DNA of 64,000 nucleotides, from the NCBI RefSeq assembly GCF_003289965.1, contig NZ_QMBQ01000010.1, positions 124,001 through 188,000 of the forward strand, written 5' to 3'. This document shows positions 39,353 to 46,887 of the stretch, piece after piece. Origin of the DNA: Mesorhizobium atlanticum. GTDB lineage: Bacteria; Pseudomonadota; Alphaproteobacteria; Rhizobiales; Rhizobiaceae. The position numbers and the translations under genes are program-made. Each line of letters starts with the position of its first letter. The first letter of the stretch is position 1. The notes under the pieces were generated by a model. The model was not told where the DNA came from, made no database searches, and saw only the letters and a program-made list of their open reading frames with translations.

Positions 39353-40126
39353 TCACCCCAACTCCACCCAGACCGGGGCATGGTCGCTGGCGTTTTCCCC
39401 ACCCCGCACCTCGCGGTCGACGCCCGCCGCTTTCAGCTTTCGCGCCAGCTTCTTCGACAGCAAGATGTGGTCGAGCCGCAATCCGGCGTCGCGCGGCCAG
39501 CGGTTCCGGCGGTAATCCCAGAAGGTGTAGAGCTTCTCTTCCCTGGGAAAGACCTTGCGTAGCGCATCCGTCCAGCCCTGATCGATCAGCGCGGCGAAGG
39601 CGGCGCGGCTTTCAGGCTGCACCAGCGCGTTGTCGTCATAGGAGCGGGTCTGGTAGATGTCGCGCGGCTCGGGCACGATGTTGAAGTCGCCGGCGAGCGC
39701 CACCGGCAGGCCGGTGTCGAGGAGATCGCCGGCATGCGCGGCGAAGCGTTCGTGCCAGGCGAGCTTGTAGTCGAATTTCGGCCCGGGCTGCGGATTGCCG
39801 TTCGGCGCATAGAGGCAGGCGATGACGACGCCGTCGACCGCCGCCTCGATGTAGCGCGCCTGGCGGTCGGCATCGTCGCCGGGCAGCGCCTCGCGCGTCA
39901 GCACCGGCTCGGCGCCGCGCGCGAGGATCGCCACGCCGTTCCAGGTCGGCTCACCCTTCCACACCGCGCCATAGCCGGCGTGGGCAAGCCTCGTCAGCGG
40001 GAACTGGGTATCGCGGGATTTCAGCTCCTGCAGGCAGACGACATCGGGCTTTGCCTTGGCGAGCCAGACCAGGAGGTTTTCCAGCCGGCTGTTGATGTTA
40101 TTGATGTTGAAGGTGGCGAGTTTCAT
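39353..40126 (-). CDS. xth: Exodeoxyribonuclease III
   Basis: A 257-residue endonuclease/exonuclease/phosphatase-fold enzyme. Motifs: 'KLATFNINNINSRLENLLVW', VCLQELKS (the metal-binding Glu), 'GDFNIVPEPRDIYQT' (Asp/Asn catalytic), 'RLDHIL', and 'ENASDHAPVWVEL' (the terminal His). It acts as an AP endonuclease and 3' exonuclease in base-excision repair. ATG 40126 is the start; TTG three bases upstream is possible. Convergent with peptide 2. Confidence 0.95.
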   Translation of the reverse strand: MKLATFNINNINSRLENLLVWLAKAKPDVVCLQELKSRDTQFPLTRLAHAGYGAVWKGEPTWNGVAILARGAEPVLTREALPGDDADRQARYIEAAVDGVVIACLYAPNGNPQPGPKFDYKLAWHERFAAHAGDLLDTGLPVALAGDFNIVPEPRDIYQTRSYDDNALVQPESRAAFAALIDQGWTDALRKVFPREEKLYTFWDYRRNRWPRDAGLRLDHILLSKKLARKLKAAGVDREVRGGENASDHAPVWVELG

Positions 40127-40127
40127 C

Positions 40128-40271
40128 AAGTCTGCCGATATTCAGGTGATGCCGGCCTGCAAATGGCGGCTTCCTGCGCTTCCGGTGCTCACGTACTTTA
40201 AGTACGCTCCGCTCCGGTTCTCGAAAACCACCATTTTCGGCTCGGCCTGACCTGAATCTCGGCAGACTTGG
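40128..40271. repeat. 143-bp palindromic element (MITE-like)
   Basis: The left end AAGTCTGCCGATATTCAGGT is inverted at the right end (about 40250-40269) with one mismatch. The interior is a long imperfect palindrome centred on GTACTTTAAGTAC. It fills the gap between exonuclease III and the hydrolase, beginning in the start codon region of xth. It has no coding capacity. Confidence 0.75.
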
Positions 40272-40279
40272 CGGCGCAG

Positions 40280-40915
40280 TCAGCCCGCCATTCGGATTTT
40301 GATCGTCTCCGCCACCGTCTTCAAATGATCGCCGGTCGAAAAGCCCGAGATCGCCTTGCGCGGCTTCAAATCGTGGTCGCCGTCCTCCAGCCAGACCACC
40401 TCTATCGCCGGGGACAGGCCGTAGGTCGCGACCTCGTCCTTGGTGCCGAACTCGTCGCGCGTGCCCTGGAAGATCAGCGTTGGGGTTTTCAAGTCGAGGA
40501 GATGCTTTGTCCGCAGTTGCTCCGGCCTGCCCGGCGGATGGAACGGGTAGCCGAGGCAGACGAGACCGACGATCTCGCCTTTTTCGAACATCTCGTCGGC
40601 GACCATCGAGGCGACGCGGCCGCCCATCGACTTGCCGCCGATGATCAGCTTGCCGGTCACGCCCCTGGCGCGCAGGTCGGCGATCGCCTTGATGTATTCG
40701 GGGTTGACCGTCTCGGCGCGCGGCGGCGGCTTGCGGTGGCCGTAGCGGCGCGCCGCCATATAGTGGAACTCGAAACGCGCGACCTGGAAGCCGGCCGTAC
40801 CCAGCGCCTTGGCGGTGGCGGTCATCGAGGGCGAGTCCATCGACGCGCCGGCTCCATGGGCGAGCAGGATGGTGACGGGAGCGGTGTCGAAGCCGTCGAA
40901 GAGGAAGTGGGTCAT
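40280..40915 (-). CDS. KANL3/Tex30-like alpha/beta hydrolase
   Basis: A 211-residue alpha/beta hydrolase of the KANL3/Tex30 type. 'ILLAHGAGASMDSPSM' starts the core, the nucleophile elbow is GGKSMGGR, then 'LGYPFHPPGRPEQLRTKHL' and 'LIFQGTRDEFGT' with the Asp, and 'WLEDGDHDLKP' with the His, so all triad residues are present. Substrate unknown; members are annotated as hydrolases or dienelactone-hydrolase-like. Family B repeat follows upstream. Confidence 0.87.
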   Translation of the reverse strand: MTHFLFDGFDTAPVTILLAHGAGASMDSPSMTATAKALGTAGFQVARFEFHYMAARRYGHRKPPPRAETVNPEYIKAIADLRARGVTGKLIIGGKSMGGRVASMVADEMFEKGEIVGLVCLGYPFHPPGRPEQLRTKHLLDLKTPTLIFQGTRDEFGTKDEVATYGLSPAIEVVWLEDGDHDLKPRKAISGFSTGDHLKTVAETIKIRMAG

Positions 40916-40930
40916 GGATGCGCCAGCCTT

Positions 40931-41115
40931 CCCTTCTCCCCTTGTGGGAGAAGGTGGCCGAGCGAAGCTCGGACGGATGAGGGGTGCTCCAGCTTGGCGG
41001 CCACGCCCATCGATATCCTTACCTGCGACAAGGTCACCAGCGCGTCATTCCTTCCAACACCCCTCATCCGTCTCGGCGCTGTGCGCCGATCCACCTTCTC
41101 CACAAGGGGAGAAGG
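40931..41115. repeat. Rhizobial intergenic inverted repeat, family B
   Basis: CCCTTCTCCCCTTGTGGGAG at the left and the inverted CCACAAGGGGAGAAGG at the right, with inner arms GATGAGGGGTGCTCCA and ACACCCCTCATCCGTC. Centre differs from the other copies. Between the hydrolase and the TPR gene. Confidence 0.85.
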
Positions 41116-41123
41116 TTAGGCGT

Positions 41124-42233
41124 TCACCCTGCCGTGCGCGCCATGTGCAAATCCACGAACTGTATCCCCTTTTGCGCAGTCCGTGCCCATTCGGACTCCG
41201 CGTCCAGCTCCAGATAACGCATCCATAACCGGCGGGCCTCCATCAGATTGCCCGCATCGAATTCCAGCCGGGCGAGATTGAACACCGGGTCGGCATAGGC
41301 CTTGTCGAGCGCGATCGCCTTTTGCAGATGGCGCCTTGCCGACGCCACCTTGCCCTCGTCACTCATCAGCCCGGCGAGGTTGAACCAGGCTTCGACGAAG
41401 CCAGGATCGAGTTTTATGGCGCGGGCATAGTCATGCGCCGCTTCGGCGATCCGGCCGGCGCCGCGCAGGCAGTTGGCGCGGTTGAAGGCGGCAATCGCAT
41501 CCTTCGGGTCGATCGCCAGGCAGCGCTGGTAGAGGACGGCCGCATCGTTGTGGCGCTCCTCCACTTCCGCCATCTCCGCTTCGGCGAAGAGTTCTTCCAG
41601 CGTGTCGTCTTCCGGCGAGCCGAGGTCGAACAGCAACTGGCCGTCGAGCTCGCTCGTCCCATCGTCGAGATAGATCGCGTCCGGGCGGCCATGCTGCGAG
41701 CCGAGATTGAGCGATTTTGCCGTGAGCGAGGCGACCGGGCCGGAGCGGTGCACCGAGCGCGCGATCGCCCCCCAGCTGGCGCCGCTGGCTATCAGCCCGG
41801 CATATTTGCGCGCAAGGATCAGGTCGCGGAAGGAATAGGGCTCGCCGTCATGCTCGAAGGCGTCGAACAGCGACAGCATGTCGAGATCGTCGCCGGCAAG
41901 CCGCGACTGGTCGATGAGCGATTGCCTGGAGAGCGACGAGGCGTCGGGCGCCTTCATCAGCCCGAGCAGGCGCAGGAAACCGTTCTCGCTGATGAGTTGG
42001 CGGCCGGCTTCGCGCTCGGCCTTGGCGCGGCGCTCGATCTCGGCATCGCCGGATTTCGCCTTGGCGAGAAGCGCGCGGCCGAACACGACATGGCTGGTGC
42101 GGCGGGTGACGCCGCGCCTCAGCTCCGCATGGCGGCGCTCGACCTCGCGCGCGGCAAGCCGCAAAGGAAAGGCGGCCAGCGCGCCGACGACGCCGAAGAC
42201 GGCGCCGGGAACGATCACCGGCCCTCCCGTCAC
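41124..42233 (-). CDS. Tetratricopeptide-repeat protein coupled to Ku
   Basis: A 369-residue protein. The first 25 residues could form a membrane segment (VIVPGAVFGVVGALAAFPL), followed by a coiled or helical basic part (REVERRHAELRRGVTRR...), a middle region of unknown fold, and four or so TPR repeats from about 230 (AAVLYQRCLAIDPKDAIAAF, HDYARAIKLDPGFVEAWFNL, RHLQKAIALDKAYADPVFNL). It overlaps the Ku stop by 4 bp (ATGA), so it is translated with Ku. TPRs suggest a protein-interaction role. The link to end joining is inference from the coupling. Confidence 0.82.
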   Translation of the reverse strand: MTGGPVIVPGAVFGVVGALAAFPLRLAAREVERRHAELRRGVTRRTSHVVFGRALLAKAKSGDAEIERRAKAEREAGRQLISENGFLRLLGLMKAPDASSLSRQSLIDQSRLAGDDLDMLSLFDAFEHDGEPYSFRDLILARKYAGLIASGASWGAIARSVHRSGPVASLTAKSLNLGSQHGRPDAIYLDDGTSELDGQLLFDLGSPEDDTLEELFAEAEMAEVEERHNDAAVLYQRCLAIDPKDAIAAFNRANCLRGAGRIAEAAHDYARAIKLDPGFVEAWFNLAGLMSDEGKVASARRHLQKAIALDKAYADPVFNLARLEFDAGNLMEARRLWMRYLELDAESEWARTAQKGIQFVDLHMARTAG

Positions 42234-43141
42234 TTCTTGCTCTTGCCGACGGCCTTCAACAGGTTCGCCTTCAGCGGGTTCTCAGGCGCCGCACCGCCGG
42301 CAGCCGCCTTCCTGGCGGGCTTCGCCGGCGCTTCCTCGGCCTTGCTTTTCGACTTGGCCGGAGGCTTTGCAGACTGCGACAGGCTCGCCTTCAGCGCATC
42401 CATCAGGTTGATGACATTGCCGCGCTCGGGTGCGGCCGCGATGATCGGCTTGTGGCCCTTCAGCTTCTCGCGGATCATCGCCATCAGCGCCACTTCGTAG
42501 CGATCCTCGTAGTTCTTCGGATCGAAGTGGGTTTCCTTCTGCTTGATCAGCGCCATGGCCAGCTCGAGCATTTCCGGATCCGGCTTGCCTGCCGGGATGT
42601 TGCCGAAATATTCAGCCGTGCCGCGCACTTCGTTGGGATTCCTCAAGGTGCAGACGAACATGCCGTTCTCGCGCGCGCCGATCGTCACCACGCGCTCGCG
42701 GCTGGAGAGCACCAGGCGGGCAATCGCCAGCTTGCCGGATTTGCGCATGGCCTCGCGCAGCACCGCGAAGGTTTCTTCCGCCATGGCGCCGTCGGGCGCG
42801 AGATAATAGGGCGAGTCCTGGTAGATGACATCGACCTCGCCCTCGTCGACGAAGGCCTCGATGTTCATCGTGTGGTTGGATTCGATCCTCACCGCGTCGA
42901 GATCGGCGTCATCGATGATGATGTACTGCTTGTCCTCGTATTCATAACCGCGCACCAGGTCCGAGCGCTCGACCAGGCCAAGCTCGGGATCGACCGGCTT
43001 CATGTTGATGCGGTTGTGCGTCTTCTTGTGCAGCTGATTGAACGAGATGCGCTCGCTCGCGCTGGTGGCCGGGTAAAGCCGGACCGGACAGCTGACGAGG
43101 CTGAGCTTGAGGTAACCTTTCCAACTTGCCCTGGGCGCCAT
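42230..43141 (-). CDS. ku: Ku protein, DNA end-binding factor of bacterial NHEJ
   Basis: A 303-residue bacterial Ku. 'SWKGYLKLSLVSCPVRLYPA' starts the barrel domain, followed by 'FNQLHKKTHNRINMKPVDPE', 'IIDDADLDAVRIESNHTMNI' and 'LVLSSRERVVTIGARENGMF'. The last 50 residues are a Lys/Ala-rich tail that binds DNA in this family. As a homodimer it encircles broken ends and recruits LigD. It is upstream of the TPR gene and 670 bp from ligD, all on the same strand. Confidence 0.95.
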   Translation of the reverse strand: MAPRASWKGYLKLSLVSCPVRLYPATSASERISFNQLHKKTHNRINMKPVDPELGLVERSDLVRGYEYEDKQYIIIDDADLDAVRIESNHTMNIEAFVDEGEVDVIYQDSPYYLAPDGAMAEETFAVLREAMRKSGKLAIARLVLSSRERVVTIGARENGMFVCTLRNPNEVRGTAEYFGNIPAGKPDPEMLELAMALIKQKETHFDPKNYEDRYEVALMAMIREKLKGHKPIIAAAPERGNVINLMDALKASLSQSAKPPAKSKSKAEEAPAKPARKAAAGGAAPENPLKANLLKAVGKSKK

Positions 43142-43171
43142 GACGAACTCCTACGCGGCCATGCACTGACA

Positions 43172-43288
43172 TTATGTTGGAGCATGGTCTTGTCCAAACC
43201 GGTTCCCGGTTTTTTGGGACCGTGCTCTTTATGTTGGAGCATGGTCCTATCCAAAAACCGGTTCCCACTTTTTGGGACCATGCTCATT
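43172..43288. repeat. Two tandem copies of a rhizobial 'AAACCGGTTCCC' palindromic repeat
   Basis: ATGTTGGAGCATGGTC...CCGGTTCCC...GGGACC.TGCTC occurs at 43173-43232 and again at 43233-43284. Each copy contains an inverted repeat GAGCATGGTC/GACC(G/A)TGCTC and the AACCGG core. They lie directly upstream of ku and could provide transcript structure. The end of the unit abuts another repeat region. Confidence 0.75.
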
Positions 43289-43430
43289 GCAGCGCTTCGC
43301 CCGTAGGACGATTGGCGCTCTGGAAATCCTACACCGACCCCTCACCTTACAGCCGAATTCCTAGCGAAGTGTTCTTGAGGGTGGGTTGGCGCGGAGGATA
43401 ATTCAAATTGTAGGAAGCGTCGATGGAGGT

Positions 43431-43455
43431 AGGCTACGGCGAAGTCGCCGAGCCT
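43431..43455. repeat. 25-bp hairpin, second copy
   Basis: Identical over 25 bp to 2693-2717: AGGCT and CGGCGA arms pair with TCGCCG and AGCCT, with one bulged A on each side. It is embedded in a degenerate family A unit: the flank CGTTCACATTTTTCGTGGCATTGC is close to that at 2720-2745. Confidence 0.8.
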
Positions 43456-43596
43456 AGCCGTTCACATTTTTCGTGGCATTGCGCTTGTTGCGAGATCGGC
43501 CAAAAGATCGGCCAATTTCCATATTCAGTTTAAAAAACCTCTTATGATTATACGGTTATAGGATTTCCAGATCGGCCAGAATTAGGAATCGAGTCG

Positions 43597-43809
43597 ATGG
43601 AAGAAAGCGTACAACGGATAGAGCCGGCCCGTTTGGTGGACGTGCCCGAGACGATTTCGGACGCCGTGGCGGAGCTTTCGGCGGCATCCGCGACTTTGGG
43701 CAACAGCCTCCATCCTCTCACGTCTCAAACGCCGAAGGGGCCCGTGTCCCTGCGCTTCCCTGTGGACGCACTAGACATCCTGTTTCCAAGACTCTTCCCG
43801 GAAACCTGA
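43597..43809 (+). pseudogene. Fic family protein remnant with internal deletion
   Basis: A 70-residue frame. Residues 1-45 (IEPARLVDVPETISDAVAEL, SAASATLGNSLHPLT) match the N-terminal region of long Fic proteins, where it is followed by the conserved MNxYYSNLIEGH segment. Residues 46-70 ('SQTPKGPVSLRFPVDALDIL', ending FPRLFPET) match the C-terminal winged-helix end. The whole AMPylation core (HPFxDGNG motif) is missing, so an in-frame internal deletion removed it. The product cannot be an active Fic enzyme. The assignment is by pattern memory and should be tested by alignment. Confidence 0.55.
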
Positions 43810-43811
43810 AG

Positions 43812-46301
43812 CTACCCGACCACCGGCAGATCCCTTGCAGCCTCATCGATCTCCGCCCAGGGATCGCCCGAGGTTTCGAGCAGCCCCGGCAGCGAGGCGT
43901 AGTTCAGGTCCTCAGGCGCGTCGATCGTCTCCAGGTCCGTCCAGCTCACCGGCGTCGAGGCCGGCAGGTTGGTGCGGGCGCGCAGCGAATAGGGCGCGGC
44001 CGAGGTGTGGCCGCGGGCGTTGCGGTGGAAATCGATGAAGATGCGCTTCTTGCGGTTTTCCTTGCCCATGGTCGTGGTGAAGGTGTCGGGCGCGCTTGCC
44101 GCGAGCAAAGTGGAAATGGCGCTCGAGGCCTGGTGCAGTTTCTTCCAGTTCTGCTTTCTGGTTACCGGCACGGTGATGTGGATGCCCTTGCCGCCGGAGG
44201 TCTTGACGAAGGGCACCAGGCCGAGGCTTTCCAGCCCGCCCTTGATGTGGACCGCAGCCTCCACCACCTCGCGCCACGAGATCCCCTCGCCCGGGTCGAG
44301 GTCGAAGACGATCTGGTCCGGCCTGTCGAGTTTTGTGCGGTGCGTGCCCCAGGTGTGGAACTCGACGACGCCGAATTGCGCCAGCGCCAGATAGCCCTTG
44401 GCGTCCTCGACCGAGAGATAGGTTTTCGTCTCGCCTTCCGAATTGACGCTCTCGAACACCGCCACCGAAGGCGGCATGCCGGTGAAAGCGTGGCGCTGGA
44501 AGAAGCAGTCCTGCGGTTTTCCCGTCGGACAGCGCACCAGCGACACGGGACGCCCGATGATATGCGGCAGCATGAAATCGCCGACCAGAGCGTAATAGAC
44601 GGCGATGTCGAGCTTGGTCGGCCCGGTCTTGCCGAACAGTCGGCGTTCCGGATTGGTCACCCAGATAGTGGCGAGGTCGGATTCAGCGATCAGCCGCTTG
44701 CGTTTGACCGGCGCCGGCGTGGTGAGCCCGCCGACATCGCGCAACCCCCGAAAGACGCCGTGGCGGATCGCATTGTCGGCGGTGCGGTTTGAATAGCGCA
44801 CGCGCGCCGACAGCAGCGGCTTCACCCAATGCATCTCGCGCATGATCTCGCGCGGCACGCCTTCAGGCGGGCTGGCGCCGGCCGTCAGCCGCTCCAGCCT
44901 GGCAAGCAGCTCGGTCGCCATGTCGCGGTCAAAGCCGGTGCCGACCTTGCCGCGATAATGCAGCTCGCCGTTCTCGAACTCGGCCATGCCAAGCGCGGCC
45001 AACCCTTCCGCCCGGTCGGAGACGGTGTAGCCGGCGATGACGAAATCGTCCGTCTTTTGCGCCTTCACCTTGGTCCAGCTCTTGGTGCGGCCGCTCATGT
45101 AGATGGCGTCGGCGCGCTTGGAGACGACGCCTTCGAGCCCCAGCTCCGAGGCTTGATCGTAAAGACCCTGCCCGTCGCCCTCGACATGGTCGCTGTACTG
45201 GATGGCGGCATTGGCGGCCTGGCCGGCGAGCAGCTCGGCAAGCAGCGCCTTACGCTTGATGAGCGGCGCCTTGCGCAGGTCCCAGCCGTCCAGATGCAAA
45301 AGGTCGAAGGCGTAGAAATGCAATTTCGAGCCGGCGCCTTCGGCCAGCGCGTCCTGCAGCAGCGCGAAGCGCGAGATGCCCTTGTCGTCGAGCACCATGA
45401 TCTCGCCGTCGATGATCGCTTGGGCGACCGGCAGGCGCGAGAACGCCTGCGGGAGATCGCCATAGCGCTTCGTCCAGTCGATGCCGCCACGGGTGATCAG
45501 CCGCACCTCGCCATCCACCACATGCGCCATGGTGCGATAGCCGTCGAATTTGATCTCGTGCAGCCACAGCTCGCCCGTCTTCTCCGCCGGTCCCTCGCCG
45601 CCCGGAGGCTTCGGCACCTGGGTGGCAAGCTGCGGCTCGATGCGGCTCGGCGGATCGCCTTTTACCGCGCCGGGCAGCGCGCCCGGTTTTAGCGAGCCCG
45701 GCTTGGGCGGCAGGCGTTCCCGCTTCCTTGGCGGCGCCGCCAGTTCCTCGATGCGACGGCCGGACTTCACACTTTCCGGCCGGGCTTCGAGAATGTCGAG
45801 CTTGGTGTCCGAAGCGAGGTCGCGCTCCTTGAACAACAGCCAGTTCTTCTTGTTCTCGTCCTCGCCGGGCTTGGGCTTCAGCCTTGTCAGCATCCAGCCG
45901 CCATTCAGCTTCTCGCCCGCCAGCCGGAACTTGAAGGCGCCGGTCCTGAGGCTCTTTTCGACGTCCTCCATCGGCGCCCAGGTGCCGGTGTCCCAGACGA
46001 TCATCGGCCCGCCGCCATATTCCCCTTCGGGGATGACACCCTCGAAGTCGATATATTCGATCGGGTGGTCCTCGGTCTCGACGGCAAGCCGCTTGTCGGC
46101 CGGGTTGAGCGACGGCCCGCGCGGCACCGCCCAGCTCTTCAGCACGCCGCCGATTTCGAGGCGCAGGTCGTAATGGTCGGCGGTGGCCTGGTGCTTGTGG
46201 ACGACGAAGCGGTTGGAGCCCTCGCTGGCGGTGCTGCCTGCAGGCTCGGGAGTGCGGGAGAATTCGCGCTTGGCGCGGTAGGATTTGAGGTTGGCGGGCA
46301 T
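43812..46301 (-). CDS. ligD: ATP-dependent DNA ligase LigD (3'-phosphoesterase, ligase and polymerase domains)
   Basis: An 829-residue multidomain NHEJ ligase. PE domain (about 29-160) has 'FVVHKHQATADHYDLRLEIG' and 'GVLKSWAVPRGPSLNPADKR'. The ligase domain (about 220-520) has the nucleotidyl Lys at HEIKFDGYR (K251), followed by 'IIDGEIMVLDDKG' and 'EGVVSKRADA'. The polymerase (AEP) domain (about 545-829) has the metal pair in VFDLDPGEG and 'VKTSGGKGIHITVPV'. Order PE-LIG-POL is that of Pseudomonas and rhizobial LigD. Works with Ku in double-strand break repair. Confidence 0.95.
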   Translation of the reverse strand: MPANLKSYRAKREFSRTPEPAGSTASEGSNRFVVHKHQATADHYDLRLEIGGVLKSWAVPRGPSLNPADKRLAVETEDHPIEYIDFEGVIPEGEYGGGPMIVWDTGTWAPMEDVEKSLRTGAFKFRLAGEKLNGGWMLTRLKPKPGEDENKKNWLLFKERDLASDTKLDILEARPESVKSGRRIEELAAPPRKRERLPPKPGSLKPGALPGAVKGDPPSRIEPQLATQVPKPPGGEGPAEKTGELWLHEIKFDGYRTMAHVVDGEVRLITRGGIDWTKRYGDLPQAFSRLPVAQAIIDGEIMVLDDKGISRFALLQDALAEGAGSKLHFYAFDLLHLDGWDLRKAPLIKRKALLAELLAGQAANAAIQYSDHVEGDGQGLYDQASELGLEGVVSKRADAIYMSGRTKSWTKVKAQKTDDFVIAGYTVSDRAEGLAALGMAEFENGELHYRGKVGTGFDRDMATELLARLERLTAGASPPEGVPREIMREMHWVKPLLSARVRYSNRTADNAIRHGVFRGLRDVGGLTTPAPVKRKRLIAESDLATIWVTNPERRLFGKTGPTKLDIAVYYALVGDFMLPHIIGRPVSLVRCPTGKPQDCFFQRHAFTGMPPSVAVFESVNSEGETKTYLSVEDAKGYLALAQFGVVEFHTWGTHRTKLDRPDQIVFDLDPGEGISWREVVEAAVHIKGGLESLGLVPFVKTSGGKGIHITVPVTRKQNWKKLHQASSAISTLLAASAPDTFTTTMGKENRKKRIFIDFHRNARGHTSAAPYSLRARTNLPASTPVSWTDLETIDAPEDLNYASLPGLLETSGDPWAEIDEAARDLPVVG

Positions 46302-46352
46302 GGATCAGGCGGAGGTGACGGCAAGCTTACCTTGCCAGCGCCGCGTTCCGGC

Positions 46353-46530
46353 ACACCCCCCTCTGTCCTGCCGGACATCTCCCCCGCAAGGGGGGAGATC
46401 AGATGTCGCCGCCGGTTTCGCCAATCGCCGACGTTGTAAGCAGAGCGCCGGCGCCCAAACTGCCAATCTCCCCCCTTGCGGGGGAGATGTCCGGCAGGAC
46501 AGAGGGGGGTGCTGTCCCGCCAGCATTTCG
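46353..46530. repeat. Two inverted family C repeats facing each other
   Basis: 46347-46400 reads CACCCCCCTCTGTCCTGCCGG...CTCCCCCGCAAGGGGGGAGAT and 46467-46525 is the inverted counterpart (CTCCCCCCTTGCGGGGGAGA...GGCAGGACAGAGGGGGGTGC). Together they form a large palindrome of about 180 bp between ligD and the small gene at 46567. Confidence 0.8.
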
Positions 46531-46566
46531 GATTTTCCTATATCGCGGCGAAACAAGGGACCGGGA

Positions 46567-46791
46567 TCAATCGTCAATCGCCGGCGTCAGCTCCAGCTCG
46601 GCCGGGGTCAGCCCTTGCCGCAGCTGGCTCAGCCGGAACTCGTCGACCCAGTAGGCCTCGCCGTCGACAAGGACGCGGGCGCTGTAGGAGCCGCCGGAAA
46701 AGCGCTGCGCGGTGACATAGACCTTGTGGCGCTCGAGCGCCGATTTCACCGCGGCGCGGCGGGACTTTTCTCTGGCGACGGGACTGGCCAT
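46567..46791 (-). CDS. Small basic hypothetical protein
   Basis: A 74-residue frame, 'MASPVAREKSRRAAVKSALE' then RHKVYVTAQRFSGGSYSARV and an acidic end 'LELTPAIDD'. Charged, with a likely beta-hairpin in 'SYSARVLVDGEAYWVDEF'. Start 46791 is the first ATG giving a sensible product. Family C repeats lie just beyond its 3' end. Coding composition is convincing but no family is recognised. Confidence 0.55.
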   Translation of the reverse strand: MASPVAREKSRRAAVKSALERHKVYVTAQRFSGGSYSARVLVDGEAYWVDEFRLSQLRQGLTPAELELTPAIDD

Positions 46792-46887
46792 GGCCTCACT
46801 CGAACACGCTGCCGCCGAAGGATGCGGCTGGCCATAAGCATGGCGGAGAGCGGAATATGAGTCAATTTGCCGGGCACAGGCCGCCAC

